Shown one piece after another: positions 47,386 to 57,762 of a stretch of DNA of 64,000 bases; positions within the stretch are counted from its first letter, which is position 1, and the number at the start of each line of letters is the position of its first letter. A program made the position numbers and the translations under genes. The stretch is from Pseudomonas sp. MYb118 (lineage in GTDB: Bacteria; Pseudomonadota; Gammaproteobacteria; Pseudomonadales; Pseudomonadaceae). The DNA lies in contig NZ_JBFRXN010000002.1 in the NCBI RefSeq assembly GCF_040947875.1, forward strand, positions 2,542,001 through 2,606,000, written 5' to 3'. The notes below the pieces were generated by a model. It saw only the letters and a program-made list of their open reading frames with translations. It was not told the origin of the DNA and did no database searches.

Positions 47386-47419
47386 AACGCCCGGTCTGGC
47401 TTTTGTCAGGCCGGGCGTT
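47386..47419 (+). terminator. Hairpin between infB and rbfA
   Basis: AACGCCCGG-T-CTG and CAG-G-CCGGGCGTT form a GC-rich stem followed only by TT. Weak terminator or mRNA-stability element in the 159-base gap. Confidence 0.55.
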
Positions 47420-47473
47420 TGCCGCTTTCAGACCCTGCGGGTTTCACCGTGGGGCAGTAACAGGTAACAAGAC

Positions 47474-47875
47474 ATGGCAAAAGAATACAGCCGTACCCAA
47501 CGTATCGGCGATCAGATGCAGCGTGAGCTGGCACAACTGATCCGTCGTGAAGTCAAGGACCCACGCGTGGGCCTGGTGACCATCACCGCCGTTGAAGTCA
47601 GCCGTGACGTCGGTCACGCCAAGATCTTCATCACCGTGATGGGCCAGGACAACGCCGAAGACATCGCGCAAAGCATCAAGGTGCTCAACTCCGCCGCCGG
47701 TTTCCTGCGTATGCAGCTGGCCCGCGAGATGAAGTTGCGCAGCGTTCCGCAGCTGCACTTCCACTACGACGAAAGCGTCGTGCGTGGTGCGCACCTGTCG
47801 GCCCTGATCGAGCGTGCTGTCGCTGAAGACAGCCAGCACTCGGTTGCGGCAGAAGCTGAAGACACCAAGGAGTAA
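47474..47875 (+). CDS. rbfA: Ribosome-binding factor A
   Basis: A 133-aa KH-type protein for 30S maturation and cold adaptation. It starts [45 protein letters not shown] and includes the core [15 protein letters not shown] short acidic tail follows. truB starts three bases after its stop. Confidence 0.97.
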   Translation: MAKEYSRTQRIGDQMQRELAQLIRREVKDPRVGLVTITAVEVSRDVGHAKIFITVMGQDNAEDIAQSIKVLNSAAGFLRMQLAREMKLRSVPQLHFHYDESVVRGAHLSALIERAVAEDSQHSVAAEAEDTKE

Positions 47876-47878
47876 CCG

Positions 47879-48796
47879 GTGGCTCAGGTCAAACGTATCC
47901 GTCGTAACGTCAGCGGCATCATCCTGCTCGACAAGCCCCTGGGCTTCACGTCGAACGCGGCGTTGCAGAAGGTCCGCTGGCTGCTCAATGCCGAGAAGGC
48001 CGGGCACACCGGCAGCCTCGATCCGCTGGCCACCGGCGTATTGCCGTTGTGCTTTGGCGAAGCCACCAAGTTCTCGCAATACCTGCTCGATTCCGACAAG
48101 GGCTATGAAACCCTGGCGCAATTGGGCAAGACCACCAGCACGGCCGATGCCGAGGGTGAAATTTTGCAGGAGCGCCCGGTGACCGTTGGTCGATCCGATA
48201 TCGAAGCGGTTCTACCGAAATTTCGCGGGCAAATCAGTCAGATACCGCCGATGTACTCGGCGCTCAAGCGTGATGGCCAGCCGCTGTACAAGCTCGCCCG
48301 TGCAGGGGAAGTAGTGGAGCGCGAACCGCGTTCTGTTACTATTGCGCGCTTGGAATTGCTGGCCTTCGAAGGCGATACTGCGCGGCTTGCCGTGGATTGC
48401 AGCAAAGGCACCTATATCCGTACCCTGGTGGAGGATATCGGTGAGCAACTCGGTTGTGGCGCTTACGTTGCAGAACTGCGACGGACCCAGGCCGGGCCTT
48501 TCACGCTGGCGCAGACCGTCACGCTCGAAGAGCTGGAAGCGGTACATGCCGAAGGCGGCAACGAAGCGGTCGACCGCTTCCTGATGCCATCGGACAGCGG
48601 CCTGCAGGATTGGCCGCTGCTGCAGTTCTCCGAAGCGAGCGCGTTCTACTGGCTCAACGGCCAGCCGGTACGTGCCCCGGATGCTCCGAAGTTCGGCATG
48701 GTGCGGGTACAGGATCACAACGGTCGCTTCATCGGGATCGGTGAAGTGAGCGAAGACGGGCGCATCGCGCCGCGTCGACTGATTCGGTCGGAATGA
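47879..48796 (+). CDS. truB: tRNA pseudouridine(55) synthase TruB
   Basis: A 305-aa enzyme making pseudouridine 55 in the T loop of tRNAs. The catalytic Asp lies in [17 protein letters not shown]; other signatures are [21 protein letters not shown] and [16 protein letters not shown]. The C-terminal part is a PUA domain. The start is GTG at 47879. Confidence 0.97.
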   Translation: MAQVKRIRRNVSGIILLDKPLGFTSNAALQKVRWLLNAEKAGHTGSLDPLATGVLPLCFGEATKFSQYLLDSDKGYETLAQLGKTTSTADAEGEILQERPVTVGRSDIEAVLPKFRGQISQIPPMYSALKRDGQPLYKLARAGEVVEREPRSVTIARLELLAFEGDTARLAVDCSKGTYIRTLVEDIGEQLGCGAYVAELRRTQAGPFTLAQTVTLEELEAVHAEGGNEAVDRFLMPSDSGLQDWPLLQFSEASAFYWLNGQPVRAPDAPKFGMVRVQDHNGRFIGIGEVSEDGRIAPRRLIRSE

Positions 48797-48940
48797 CCGA
48801 AAACCGGTCTGTGTAACAGCAGGCTGGCGAGGGTGGCTGTCAACAGGCACGGTCACTGCTCTTTTATTGATACAGGGATTTGTCCCTGGCCTGTTGAAAC
48901 TGTTTTCCTGAAACAGTTTCCTGATAAAAAGGATTGCCTC

Positions 48941-49210
48941 ATGGCTCTCGACGTTCAAGAAAAAGCTCAAATCGTTGCTGACTACCAGCAATCTGTTGGT
49001 GACACTGGTTCGCCAGAAGTGCAAGTTGCACTGCTGACCCACAACATCAACAAACTGCAAGGTCACTTCAAGGCCAACGGTAAAGATCACCACTCCCGTC
49101 GTGGTCTGATCCGCATGGTTAACCAGCGTCGCAAGCTGCTGGACTACCTGAAAGGCAAGGACCTGAGCCGTTACAGCGCTCTGATCGCTCGCCTGGGTCT
49201 GCGTCGCTAA
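48941..49210 (+). CDS. rpsO: 30S ribosomal protein S15
   Basis: An 89-aa S15, which binds 16S rRNA helices 20-22 and normally represses its own translation by binding its mRNA leader. It starts [20 protein letters not shown] and has [21 protein letters not shown] 144-base leader precedes it after truB, with inverted-repeat-like GAAACTGTTTTCCTGAAACAG just upstream that could be part of the control structure. Confidence 0.98.
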   Translation: MALDVQEKAQIVADYQQSVGDTGSPEVQVALLTHNINKLQGHFKANGKDHHSRRGLIRMVNQRRKLLDYLKGKDLSRYSALIARLGLRR

Positions 49211-49406
49211 TCAGCGATTGCGCTAGAGGTTGGTTGTCTGTCGTACGTCAGTGGGTTTCCCGCTGGCGTATGGCAGGCTCCCAGCCTCAAGTTTTATCTG
49301 GATGGACGTTTTACCCTGGACAGGCGTTGGGCCGATTCCCGACATTGCCCAAGAATTTCGCAAGAAGACAAGTTCCCCCAAGAGCCACAAAAGAAGGTAG
49401 GACACC

Positions 49407-51512
49407 GTGAACCCGGTAATCAAGAAATTCCAGTTCGGTCAGTCGACCGTTACCCTCGAGACTGGCCGTATCGCCCGTCAGGCCTCCGGCGCAGTGTTGG
49501 TCACCGTTGACGACGACGTCAGCGTATTGGTGACCGTAGTCGGTGCAAAACAAGCCGATCCAGGCAAGGGCTTCTTCCCTCTGTCCGTTCACTACCAGGA
49601 AAAGACTTACGCTGCCGGTAAGATCCCTGGCGGTTTCTTCAAGCGCGAAGGCCGTCCTTCGGAAAAAGAAACCCTGACTTCCCGACTGATCGACCGTCCG
49701 ATCCGTCCGCTGTTCCCTGAAGGCTTCATGAACGAAGTGCAGGTTGTCTGCACCGTCGTTTCCACCAGCAAGAAAACCGATCCGGACATCGCTGCGATGA
49801 TCGGTACCTCGGCTGCGCTGGCCATCTCCGGCATTCCTTTCGACGGTCCGATCGGCGCTGCCCGCGTTGCGTTCCACGAAAGCACCGGCTACCTGCTGAA
49901 CCCGACCTACGAGCAACTGGCTGCTTCCAGCCTGGACATGGTCGTTGCCGGTACCGAAGAAGCCGTACTGATGGTTGAATCGGAAGCCAAAGAGCTGACC
50001 GAAGACCAGATGCTGGGCGCCGTGCTGTTCGCCCACGACGAGTTCCAGTCGGTCATCAAGGCTGTCAAAGAGCTGGCTGCCGAAGCCGCCAAGCCAACCT
50101 GGACCTGGGCTCCACAAGCCGAAGCCACCGAACTGCTGGGCGCTATCCGTGCCGAGTTCGGCGAAGCGATCTCCCAGGCCTACACCATCACCGTCAAGGC
50201 CGACCGCTACGCTCGCCTGGGCGAGCTGAAAGACCAGGTCGTGGCCAAGCTGTCCGGTGAAGAAGGCCAGCCTTCGTCCAGCGAAGTCAAAGCCGCTTTC
50301 GGTGAAATCGAATACCGCACCGTTCGCGAAAACATCGTCAACGGCAAGCCACGTATCGACGGTCGCGACACTCGCACCGTACGTCCGCTGAACATCGAAG
50401 TCGGCGTGCTGCCGAAGACTCACGGTTCGGCGCTGTTCACCCGTGGTGAAACCCAGGCGCTGGTCGTTGCAACCCTGGGCACCGCCCGTGACGCGCAACT
50501 GCTGGACACCCTGGAAGGCGAGAAAAAAGACCCGTTCATGCTGCACTACAACTTCCCTCCGTTCTCGGTGGGCGAGTGTGGTCGCATGGGTGGCGCTGGT
50601 CGTCGTGAAATCGGTCACGGCCGTCTGGCTCGTCGTTCGGTTCAGGCCATGCTGCCTGCTGCCGACGTGTTCCCGTACACCATCCGCGTGGTATCGGAAA
50701 TCACCGAATCCAACGGTTCGAGCTCGATGGCTTCGGTCTGCGGCGCTTCCCTGGCCCTGATGGACGCTGGCGTTCCAATGAAGGCACCGGTGGCCGGTAT
50801 CGCCATGGGTCTGGTTAAAGAAGGCGAGAAATTCGCCGTCCTGACCGACATCCTGGGTGACGAAGACCACCTGGGCGACATGGACTTCAAGGTAGCCGGT
50901 ACCGCCAAAGGCGTCACCGCGCTGCAGATGGACATCAAGATCAAGGGCATCACCGAAGAGATCATGGAAATCGCCCTGGGCCAAGCCCTGGAAGCGCGCC
51001 TGAACATCCTCGGTCAGATGAACCAGATCATCGGCCAGTCGCGTACCGAACTGTCGGCCAACGCTCCGACCATGATCGCGATGAAAATCGACACCGACAA
51101 AATCCGTGATGTCATCGGTAAAGGCGGCGCGACCATTCGTGCGATCTGCGAAGAAACCAAGGCTTCGATCGACATCGAAGACGACGGTTCGATCAAGATC
51201 TTCGGCGAAACCAAGGAAGCGGCAGAAGCGGCTCGTCAGCGCGTTCTGGGCATCACTGCAGAAGCTGAAATCGGCAAGATCTACGTCGGCAAGGTTGAGC
51301 GCATCGTCGACTTCGGCGCATTCGTCAACATCCTGCCTGGCAAGGACGGCCTGGTGCACATCTCCATGCTGAGCGACGCTCGCGTAGAGAAAGTGACCGA
51401 CATCCTGAAAGAAGGCCAGGAAGTGGAAGTATTGGTACTGGACGTGGACAACCGCGGCCGTATCAAGCTGTCCATCAAAGACGTGGCAGCAGCCAAGGCT
51501 TCGGGCGTTTAA
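49407..51512 (+). CDS. pnp: Polynucleotide phosphorylase
   Basis: A 701-aa 3'-5' exoribonuclease of the degradosome. Two RNase PH domains (about 1-220 and 310-540, second with [26 protein letters not shown]) enclose an alpha-helical domain, followed by KH ([13 protein letters not shown]) and S1 ([26 protein letters not shown]). The start is GTG at 49407 with AAGGTAGG. The 196-base rpsO-pnp gap includes a self-complementary region (49245-49273), as expected for an RNase III/PNPase autoregulation site. Confidence 0.98.
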   Translation: MNPVIKKFQFGQSTVTLETGRIARQASGAVLVTVDDDVSVLVTVVGAKQADPGKGFFPLSVHYQEKTYAAGKIPGGFFKREGRPSEKETLTSRLIDRPIRPLFPEGFMNEVQVVCTVVSTSKKTDPDIAAMIGTSAALAISGIPFDGPIGAARVAFHESTGYLLNPTYEQLAASSLDMVVAGTEEAVLMVESEAKELTEDQMLGAVLFAHDEFQSVIKAVKELAAEAAKPTWTWAPQAEATELLGAIRAEFGEAISQAYTITVKADRYARLGELKDQVVAKLSGEEGQPSSSEVKAAFGEIEYRTVRENIVNGKPRIDGRDTRTVRPLNIEVGVLPKTHGSALFTRGETQALVVATLGTARDAQLLDTLEGEKKDPFMLHYNFPPFSVGECGRMGGAGRREIGHGRLARRSVQAMLPAADVFPYTIRVVSEITESNGSSSMASVCGASLALMDAGVPMKAPVAGIAMGLVKEGEKFAVLTDILGDEDHLGDMDFKVAGTAKGVTALQMDIKIKGITEEIMEIALGQALEARLNILGQMNQIIGQSRTELSANAPTMIAMKIDTDKIRDVIGKGGATIRAICEETKASIDIEDDGSIKIFGETKEAAEAARQRVLGITAEAEIGKIYVGKVERIVDFGAFVNILPGKDGLVHISMLSDARVEKVTDILKEGQEVEVLVLDVDNRGRIKLSIKDVAAAKASGV

Positions 51513-51536
51513 TCGCCTGACGGCTTCAGCGTCATG

Positions 51537-51573
51537 AAAAAAGCCCCGCAGTGAACGCTGCGGGGCTTTTTTT
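51537..51573 (+). terminator. Terminator after pnp
   Basis: AAAAAAGCCCCGCAG, TGAA, CGCTGCGGGGCTTTTTTT: a strong GC stem with A and T runs on the two sides. Confidence 0.95.
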
Positions 51574-51642
51574 CGCCTGTATGAAACCCAAACCACTCAC
51601 GAAGTTGCCTGGCCTGAAAGTCAGTGCTAGGTTTAGCCCACT

Positions 51643-51718
51643 GCCCGTGTAGCTCAGTCGGTAGAGCAGCGCACTCGTAACGCGAAGGTCGCAGGTTCGA
51701 TTCCTGTTTCGGGCACCA
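51643..51718 (+). tRNA. tRNA-Thr (CGT), two non-standard stem positions
   Basis: A 76-base tRNA starting GCCCGTGTAGCTCAGTCGG and ending CGGGCACCA, closely resembling tRNA-Thr(CGU) of E. coli around the anticodon (CTCGTAA). Two stem positions do not pair: A31-C39 next to the anticodon loop, and T6-T67 in the acceptor stem (with G7-T66 a wobble). It may still function, but these are unusual. Confidence 0.85.
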
Positions 51719-51727
51719 TCCCTCTTC

Positions 51728-52234
51728 TTACTTCACCTTCCTGCTCAACTCCTCGACGGTTCGCTTGAGCTGGTCGATGGTGCGATCCTGTTCGCTGATA
51801 TCGCGCTTGAGGTTGGATATCTCGCTGTTGCTGGAACTCGAACTGGAACCGCTGCTGCGCTTGAGCTCTTCGATCTGCTTGCGCTGATTATCCAGGTCGC
51901 GCTCCTGTTCCTTGACGGTGCGCTTGAGCTCGTCGATTTCCTTGCTGCTGGAGCTTGAGCTTGTGCCATTGCTGCGTTTCAGCTCTTCGATCTGGCGCGC
52001 CTGGTCGCTGAGGGCGTCCTGCATTTTCTTGATGTCGCTGGGCTCGAAATCGGTGGGGGTCAGCGTTATATGGCCGGCCTCGTTTTGCACGCTCGCTATT
52101 TTCGCCCATTGTGAAATGTTCCCGCGCGGCTCAATGTCGGCGGCCTGTGCCGTAATGGGTAATGCCAGAATGCTCAACACGGTTGCGAATGCAGCGGTGG
52201 ACAGGGCAGCGGAACGCTTGCGGTCAGCAGACAT
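51728..52234 (-). CDS. Secreted coiled-coil protein with poly-serine linkers
   Basis: A 168-aa protein with a Sec signal peptide (MSADRKRSAALSTAAFATVLSILALPITAQA, cut after AQA) and a mature part made of three charged heptad segments separated by two Ser runs (NGTSSSSSS and SGSSSSSSNS). The segment QIEELKRS occurs twice, showing internal duplication. It ends TVEELSRKVK. It is probably periplasmic or cell-envelope attached, but there is no lipobox or membrane helix. The ATG at 52234 has AGGGA at nine bases; a TTG two codons upstream is an alternative. No family recognised. It is convergent with tRNA-Thr. Confidence 0.7.
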   Translation of the reverse strand: MSADRKRSAALSTAAFATVLSILALPITAQAADIEPRGNISQWAKIASVQNEAGHITLTPTDFEPSDIKKMQDALSDQARQIEELKRSNGTSSSSSSKEIDELKRTVKEQERDLDNQRKQIEELKRSSGSSSSSSNSEISNLKRDISEQDRTIDQLKRTVEELSRKVK

Positions 52235-52519
52235 CGTCAAATTTCCCTATGAGGTGCCGAGGTGGCACATCGCTATGACTCGGCTTTTTGACTTATGTTC
52301 CTGATCGCAAGGTTTTTGTGCGATTGATGTAAAGACCCGTGTCATTCGACCGACAAACATCCTATATTCGGAGCTTGCCCGGGTTTCACCCAGGCGTTTT
52401 CAGATGATCCCCGAATGGTTCTGAAGGCCAGGTAAACCGCAGTGTTTGCGGTTATTTGCGTCAGAGAGATCCTAGATGATCCAGATCCATCTTCCATTCC
52501 CTCGATCAGCGAGAACGAC

Positions 52520-52825
52520 ATGACCGAAACAGTATTGAGCCAGGAAGCCCGGCACGAAGAAGCGCTGAAAAAATACCTGCTTGAGTCCCCGCAGTTGGCC
52601 GACGAGATCAAGGATCTGTCTGCCGACGATCAGAAGGACCAGATCCAGTGGGCCTTCGAGGACGAGGCCGAAGCCCAGGGCTTGCAGCCGTGGGAGCTGA
52701 CGCTCAAGTACACCTCCAGCCCTGAAGAATTCGAGGCGACGCGCCTGGCGCTGCACAAGGAAGCCGCCGAGGTGTTGGGCGTCGAGTGGGAAGAGTACTG
52801 CGAGATGAACAATCTGGTGGTCTGA
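52520..52825 (+). CDS. Small acidic protein, possibly DUF6388
   Basis: A 101-aa acidic, helical cytoplasmic protein (MTETVLSQEARHEEALKKYL, ESPQLADEIKDLSADDQKDQIQWAFEDEAEAQGLQPWELTLKY) ending EEYCEMNNLVV. It resembles a small Pseudomonas family I know as DUF6388, from memory and without a search. Function unknown. A strong terminator follows. The 279-base gap upstream carries its promoter; I see no other feature there. Confidence 0.75.
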   Translation: MTETVLSQEARHEEALKKYLLESPQLADEIKDLSADDQKDQIQWAFEDEAEAQGLQPWELTLKYTSSPEEFEATRLALHKEAAEVLGVEWEEYCEMNNLVV

Positions 52826-52826
52826 C

Positions 52827-52859
52827 AAAAACGCCAGCCTCGATGAGGCTGGCGTTTTT
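52827..52859. terminator. Bidirectional terminator before nadC
   Basis: AAAAACGCCAGCCTC, GAT, GAGGCTGGCGTTTTT: near-perfect inverted repeat with A and T runs between two convergent genes. Confidence 0.95.
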
Positions 52860-52876
52860 CATTGCGGCGACAAACG

Positions 52877-53725
52877 TCAGATGCTCAGGCGCATCGACAG
52901 GTCCACCGCCTTCACGTCCTTGGTCATCGCCCCGATCGAGATATAGTCGACCCCGGTCTGGGCAATTGGCAGCAGCGTCGATTCATTGATGCCGCCACTG
53001 GCTTCCAGTTTTGCCCGGCCGCGATTCAGGCGTACGGCTTCACGCATGTCATCCAGGCTCAACTCGTCGAGCATGATGATGTCGGCGCCGGCCTCCAGTG
53101 CTTCCTTGAGTTCCTCCAGGCTTTCCACTTCGATTTCCACCGGTTTGCCCGGGGCGATCTTGTGCGCGGCGTTGATCGCTTGCGCGATGCCACCGCACGC
53201 CGCGATGTGGTTTTCCTTGATCAGGAAGGCATCGTACAGGCCGATGCGGTGATTGTGGCAGCCACCGCAGGTCACGGCGTACTTCTGCGCCAGGCGCAGC
53301 CCTGGCAGGGTTTTGCGGGTATCGAGCAACTTCACCTGGGTTTGCGCAACGAAGTCTGCCAGGTACTGCGCGCGCGTGGCCACGCCAGACAGCAATTGCA
53401 GGAAGTTCAGCGCGCTGCGTTCGCCGGTCAACAGCGAGCGGGCGGGGCCTTCGAGGTGGAACAGGGCTTGATCGGGTTTTACCCGTTCGCCGTCACGCAC
53501 CTGCCAGTGCACGGCTACCCGAGGGTCCAGCTGCCGGAACACCGCGTCCACCCAGGCGGTACCTGCGATGACAGCGGCGTCGCGGGTAATGATGGTGGCT
53601 TTGGCCAGGCGCTCGGCCGGGATCAGTTGCGCGGTGATGTCGCCGCTGCCGACATCTTCGAGCAACGCGCGGCGCACATTGGCTTCGATTTCGGCGGTCA
53701 GATTGGCGAGACGTAGATTCGGCAT
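52877..53725 (-). CDS. nadC: Nicotinate-nucleotide pyrophosphorylase (carboxylating)
   Basis: A 282-aa quinolinate phosphoribosyltransferase of NAD synthesis. Signatures are [73 protein letters not shown] and LEASGGINE. The start ATG at 53725 is the family start; the longer open frame runs upstream into the intergenic region. Confidence 0.97.
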   Translation of the reverse strand: MPNLRLANLTAEIEANVRRALLEDVGSGDITAQLIPAERLAKATIITRDAAVIAGTAWVDAVFRQLDPRVAVHWQVRDGERVKPDQALFHLEGPARSLLTGERSALNFLQLLSGVATRAQYLADFVAQTQVKLLDTRKTLPGLRLAQKYAVTCGGCHNHRIGLYDAFLIKENHIAACGGIAQAINAAHKIAPGKPVEIEVESLEELKEALEAGADIIMLDELSLDDMREAVRLNRGRAKLEASGGINESTLLPIAQTGVDYISIGAMTKDVKAVDLSMRLSI

Positions 53726-53972
53726 AACGGACTCCACAAACAAAGTGGCCCGATTATAGGGCCATGGTGCGAGGCAACCCAAGGCGCGAGAAGCGCTCAG
53801 ATGGCTGTCGAAGCGGCATTTGGTCGATTCTTCGAGCAATTTGCGTTGAACGGCGGGCAATTTCACGCGTCTGTTGCCTGTGTGCAGCGAAGTCTGCTGG
53901 CACAAGGGACATCTTTTGCAAGATAATGCGCCTTGCAATTGACGTCATGGCTTTGACGGATACGGAGGCACG

Positions 53973-56147
53973 ATGCACAACGATGGCAATGTAGTGCCTT
54001 TGCACAAGGCGGCTATTGATCCGGCGACCCTGTCGCCGCTCGCCCGCGTGCCCGTGATTCTGCTTCAGGTCCGTGACAAGGCCGTGCTCGAGCTCAGGCA
54101 TGGTTTGCAGGAGCTGTTCGATAACGCCGACGATATGCTGTTTGAAATGGCCGACCGAGCGCGCAATGACGTCGACCAGAACATCTTTTTCCAGGCCATG
54201 CGCGATTTGCGCCTCAAGCGCAAAAGTATCGAGCGGGTGTTTCTCGAACAGGTTTTCGAGGCTTTCGTCGAGCTGACCCGCTACAGCACGGCACCGATGG
54301 CAGCGCCACCGGCCGTGGCTATCGAGACGGTGACGCAGCTGTCGGGCGATGAGCTGGAGCGCAGCCTGGCAGTGGAGGCGATGGTCAACAAAGCCTTGAA
54401 TCGCGATGGTTTCGCGCTCGATCAACTGACGGCCCGGCTCAGCACCCTGATTGGCAAGAAACTGACGACGCCCAACAATCCGCTGGGCCCGGAGATGCTC
54501 TGTGAGTTTTTCATGCAGGCGGCGCGTAATCTCGGGGTGGAGATCAAGGTCAAGCTGATTATCCTCAAGCTGTTCGAGCGTTATGTGCTCAGCGAGGCCG
54601 ACCAGCTCTACACCGACGCCAATCAACTGCTGATCGCCACCGGTATTTTGCCCGACCTCAAGTCTGCCCCGGCACGCCGCGCCCTCGATCGTGCCGAAGC
54701 GAGCGTCCAGGCCGAAGCGGCCGAAGCCCATGCGCCGCTCGACGAAGGCGTCCAGGAAGTGTTCGCCGCCCTGCAAGAGTTGCTGTTTCACGTGCGCGGC
54801 AGCGTGGCGCCGACCCTGGAAGTCAGCGCGCCGGCACAACCGATTTCCACCCGTGACCTGCTTCGGATGCTCTCGCATTTGCAGCAATACGTGCCGACCC
54901 CGGCGGCGCAGGATGACTTCGATCTGCGCAACCAACTCGAACAGCTGTTGACCCGCATCAGCGTCAAAAGCGGCAAGTCGCGGGTGGTCGGCGTTGCCGA
55001 CGAAGACGTGATCAACCTGATCGCCATGCTGTTCGAGGTCATCCTCGACGACCGCAACCTGCCGGATTCGCTCAAGGCGCTGATTGGCCGCCTGCAGATT
55101 CCGATGCTCAAGGTGGCGGTGCTGGACAAGAGCTTCTTCAGTCGTGGCTGTCACCCGGCTCGCCGCCTGCTCAACGAAATTGCCGCCGCGGCCATGGGCT
55201 GGGGGGATTGCGACGATCATCAACGCGACAGCCTGTACCTGCGCATCGAACAGGTGGTGCAACGCCTGTTGAACGACTTTGTCGACGACCCGGCGATTTT
55301 TTCCGATTTGCTTGCCGAGTTTCTCGCGTTCACCAGCGACGAACGCCGCCGCAGTGAGTTGCTGGAGCAACGCACCCGCGATGCCGAAGAGGGGCGGGCC
55401 AAAACCGAACTGGCCAGGCAGCAGGTCGAGCAGGCATTGAACAGCGTGGTGCTGGGCAAAGTGCTGCCGCAACGGGTGCTGGCGTTTGTCCAGGATGCCT
55501 GGAGCCAGGTATTGCTGCTGACGTGCCTCAAGCATGGCGAGCAGTCCGATGAATGGCAGGCCGACGTGCAGACCCTGGATCAACTGGTCTGGAGCGTCCA
55601 GCGCCATGACGAAGCGGACGCGCAACAGCGCCTGTTCGCGGTGGTACCGGGGTTGCTCAAGGCATTGCGCGAGGGGTTGAGTCGGTCGGCGTTCGATCCA
55701 TTTGCCACCGCCGAGTTTTTCAGTGAGCTGGAAAGCCTGCACCTGCAACTGTTCGAGCAAACGGTCAGCGATATCGACACGCCGGTGATGGTGCAAGTGC
55801 ACGAGGAAATCCTTTTGCACACCGCCGACGAAGGGCCGGTCGACCGGCCTTCGGCAGTGGACGATGAGAGCCTGTTGCAGATCGACCGGTTGCAGGTCGG
55901 CGCCTGGGTCGAGTTTCAGGAAGACGAGGAAACCACCCTGCGCTGCAAACTGGCGGCGATCATCGACGCCACGGGCAAATACATTTTTGTCGACCGCACC
56001 GGCATGAAGGTGCGTGAGCGCAGCCGCACCAGCCTGGCGCTGGATGTTCGTCGGGGCACGGTGCGCATGCTCGACGACACCTTGCTCTTCGACCGCGCCC
56101 TGGAGTCGGTGATCGACAACTTGCAACGCCTCAATCGCGGCAAGTGA
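53973..56147 (+). CDS. DUF1631 family protein
   Basis: A 724-aa protein of the DUF1631 family, probably helical throughout apart from a C-terminal beta-rich part (about 620-700, LQVGAWVEFQEDEETTLRCKLAAIID and YIFVDRTGMKVRERSRT, which resembles a PilZ-like domain). No signal peptide or membrane helix. Function is unknown. The order nadC / DUF1631 / ampD / ampE is the same in P. aeruginosa. The ATG at 53973 has GGAGG upstream; nadC is divergent, and the region between holds the two promoters. Confidence 0.85.
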   Translation: MHNDGNVVPLHKAAIDPATLSPLARVPVILLQVRDKAVLELRHGLQELFDNADDMLFEMADRARNDVDQNIFFQAMRDLRLKRKSIERVFLEQVFEAFVELTRYSTAPMAAPPAVAIETVTQLSGDELERSLAVEAMVNKALNRDGFALDQLTARLSTLIGKKLTTPNNPLGPEMLCEFFMQAARNLGVEIKVKLIILKLFERYVLSEADQLYTDANQLLIATGILPDLKSAPARRALDRAEASVQAEAAEAHAPLDEGVQEVFAALQELLFHVRGSVAPTLEVSAPAQPISTRDLLRMLSHLQQYVPTPAAQDDFDLRNQLEQLLTRISVKSGKSRVVGVADEDVINLIAMLFEVILDDRNLPDSLKALIGRLQIPMLKVAVLDKSFFSRGCHPARRLLNEIAAAAMGWGDCDDHQRDSLYLRIEQVVQRLLNDFVDDPAIFSDLLAEFLAFTSDERRRSELLEQRTRDAEEGRAKTELARQQVEQALNSVVLGKVLPQRVLAFVQDAWSQVLLLTCLKHGEQSDEWQADVQTLDQLVWSVQRHDEADAQQRLFAVVPGLLKALREGLSRSAFDPFATAEFFSELESLHLQLFEQTVSDIDTPVMVQVHEEILLHTADEGPVDRPSAVDDESLLQIDRLQVGAWVEFQEDEETTLRCKLAAIIDATGKYIFVDRTGMKVRERSRTSLALDVRRGTVRMLDDTLLFDRALESVIDNLQRLNRGK

Positions 56148-56211
56148 TCGCGCGCCGGGGGACTATCGCGGCATACTGGGCACTCACACAGTCGACGTTG
56201 AAGGAACCGGT

Positions 56212-56772
56212 ATGCAGTTGGACCCCGCGAGCGGTTGGTGCCAGGGCGTGAACATCTGCCCCTCACCCAACTTCAATGCGCGCCCCACGGGCGAGATTTC
56301 CCTGCTGGTGATCCACAACATCAGTCTGCCGCCGGCTCAGTTCGCCACCGGCAAGGTGCAGGAATTTTTCCAGAATCAACTGGATGTCACAGAGCATCCC
56401 TACTTTGAGGGGATCGCCGACCTGCGGGTGTCTGCGCATTTTCTGATCGAACGCGACGGCACTGTCACGCAGTTTGTCTCCTGCCTGGAGCGCGCCTGGC
56501 ATGCGGGCGTGTCGTGTTTCGAGGGGCGGGAAACCTGTAACGATTTTTCCGTGGGCATCGAGCTGGAAGGCACCGATGATCTGCCATTCACGGACGCTCA
56601 ATACACCGTGCTGACCGCGTTGACGCTGCAGTTGCAGGGGACGTTCACGGCCATTACTACGCAGCGCATCTGCGGGCACAGCGATATCGCGCCCGGGCGC
56701 AAGACCGATCCGGGACCGGCGTTCGACTGGACGCGTTATCGTGCCGCCCTGGCAAAAGAGGAACAACAATGA
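56212..56772 (+). CDS. ampD: 1,6-anhydro-N-acetylmuramyl-L-alanine amidase AmpD
   Basis: A 186-aa cytoplasmic amidase cleaving anhydromuropeptides in cell-wall recycling; its loss derepresses chromosomal AmpC beta-lactamase. It starts MQLDPASGWCQGV with no signal peptide. Zinc ligands are expected at the His in LLVIHNISLP, at the His in RAWHAG and at the Asp after GHSDIAPGRKTDPG. It overlaps ampE by four bases. Confidence 0.96.
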   Translation: MQLDPASGWCQGVNICPSPNFNARPTGEISLLVIHNISLPPAQFATGKVQEFFQNQLDVTEHPYFEGIADLRVSAHFLIERDGTVTQFVSCLERAWHAGVSCFEGRETCNDFSVGIELEGTDDLPFTDAQYTVLTALTLQLQGTFTAITTQRICGHSDIAPGRKTDPGPAFDWTRYRAALAKEEQQ

Positions 56773-57605
56773 GTTTTCTGGTGTTGCTGCTGGCGGTGTG
56801 GATCGAGAAATTCTCGGCCCTTCGCCATCAGGTTCAGCGTGACGGTGGGTGGGTGCGCGAACTGCACAAGCTTGAGGCCAGCCCGCGCCTGGCCAATCAC
56901 CCCTGGTGGGTTCTGATTATTCTGGTGTTGCTGCCGGTGGCGCTGCTGGCGTTGCTGTTGGTGGTGCTCGATCCGGTCGCCTATGGATTGCTGGCGCTGC
57001 CGGTGCATTTGCTGGTGGTGATTTACAGCCTGGGCCGGGGTGATCTGCTGGGTGGCCTTGGGCCGTTTCGCGATGCCTGGCGCCGCGAAGACCTGCAAGC
57101 CGCCGCCCATGTGGCCAAGCGCGACCTCGATATTTGTGCCGACAGCGGCGAACAGTTGCTGGAGCGGGTCGAAGGCCATTTGCTGTGGCAGGCCTACCAG
57201 AGCTTTTTCGCGGTGATTTTCTGGTATTTCCTGTTGGGGCCGGTGGCGGCGTTGAGTTATCGACTGCTCGCCCTGGCCGAAGAGCACGGGCAAAACCCCG
57301 CCGTCGTCGAGTGCGCGACTCAGCTGCGCCATGCGTTCGATTGGGTGCCGGTGCGCTTGCTGGCGGCCAGTTTCGCCTTGGTCGGTAATTTTGTCGCCGT
57401 GAGCCGAGTGATGCTGCATGAGCTGTTGAACTGGAACATCAGCGCTGCGCAACTGATCGAAAAAATCGGCCTGGTGGCGGGTGAAATCCCCGCGCCGGTG
57501 GCCGGGCCGGATGGCATCAACAGCCTCGACCGGCTCTGGGAGTTGCTGCTGCGGGCAGCGGTGCTCTGGTACGCCGGCTTCGCCTTGTGGACCGTGCTTC
57601 CCTGA
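56769..57605 (+). CDS. ampE: Regulatory membrane protein AmpE
   Basis: A 278-aa inner-membrane protein with four predicted helices (about 42-68, 73-90, 145-165 and 255-275) and a long cytoplasmic loop with DAWRREDLQAAA. Its role in beta-lactamase control is secondary and unclear. It is translationally coupled to ampD (ATGA). Confidence 0.95.
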   Translation: MSFLVLLLAVWIEKFSALRHQVQRDGGWVRELHKLEASPRLANHPWWVLIILVLLPVALLALLLVVLDPVAYGLLALPVHLLVVIYSLGRGDLLGGLGPFRDAWRREDLQAAAHVAKRDLDICADSGEQLLERVEGHLLWQAYQSFFAVIFWYFLLGPVAALSYRLLALAEEHGQNPAVVECATQLRHAFDWVPVRLLAASFALVGNFVAVSRVMLHELLNWNISAAQLIEKIGLVAGEIPAPVAGPDGINSLDRLWELLLRAAVLWYAGFALWTVLP

Positions 57606-57762
57606 GTCGATTGACGTAGCCGCGGGCATCCCCTGCGGCTGTTAACTTTAAGTTACAAAACCCCCTGACGATTTGAGTTATACAACGATAGCGCTCAATG
57701 GTGGCTATCTGCTGTCGACGTGCGCCAGCCAATAACAATAAAAAATCAACGGGGGACTTCCA

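Noticed and set aside
49211..49406. A separate small RNA in the rpsO-pnp gap
   Set aside because: The self-complementary part fits the known RNase III processing region before pnp; nothing else supports an independent RNA.
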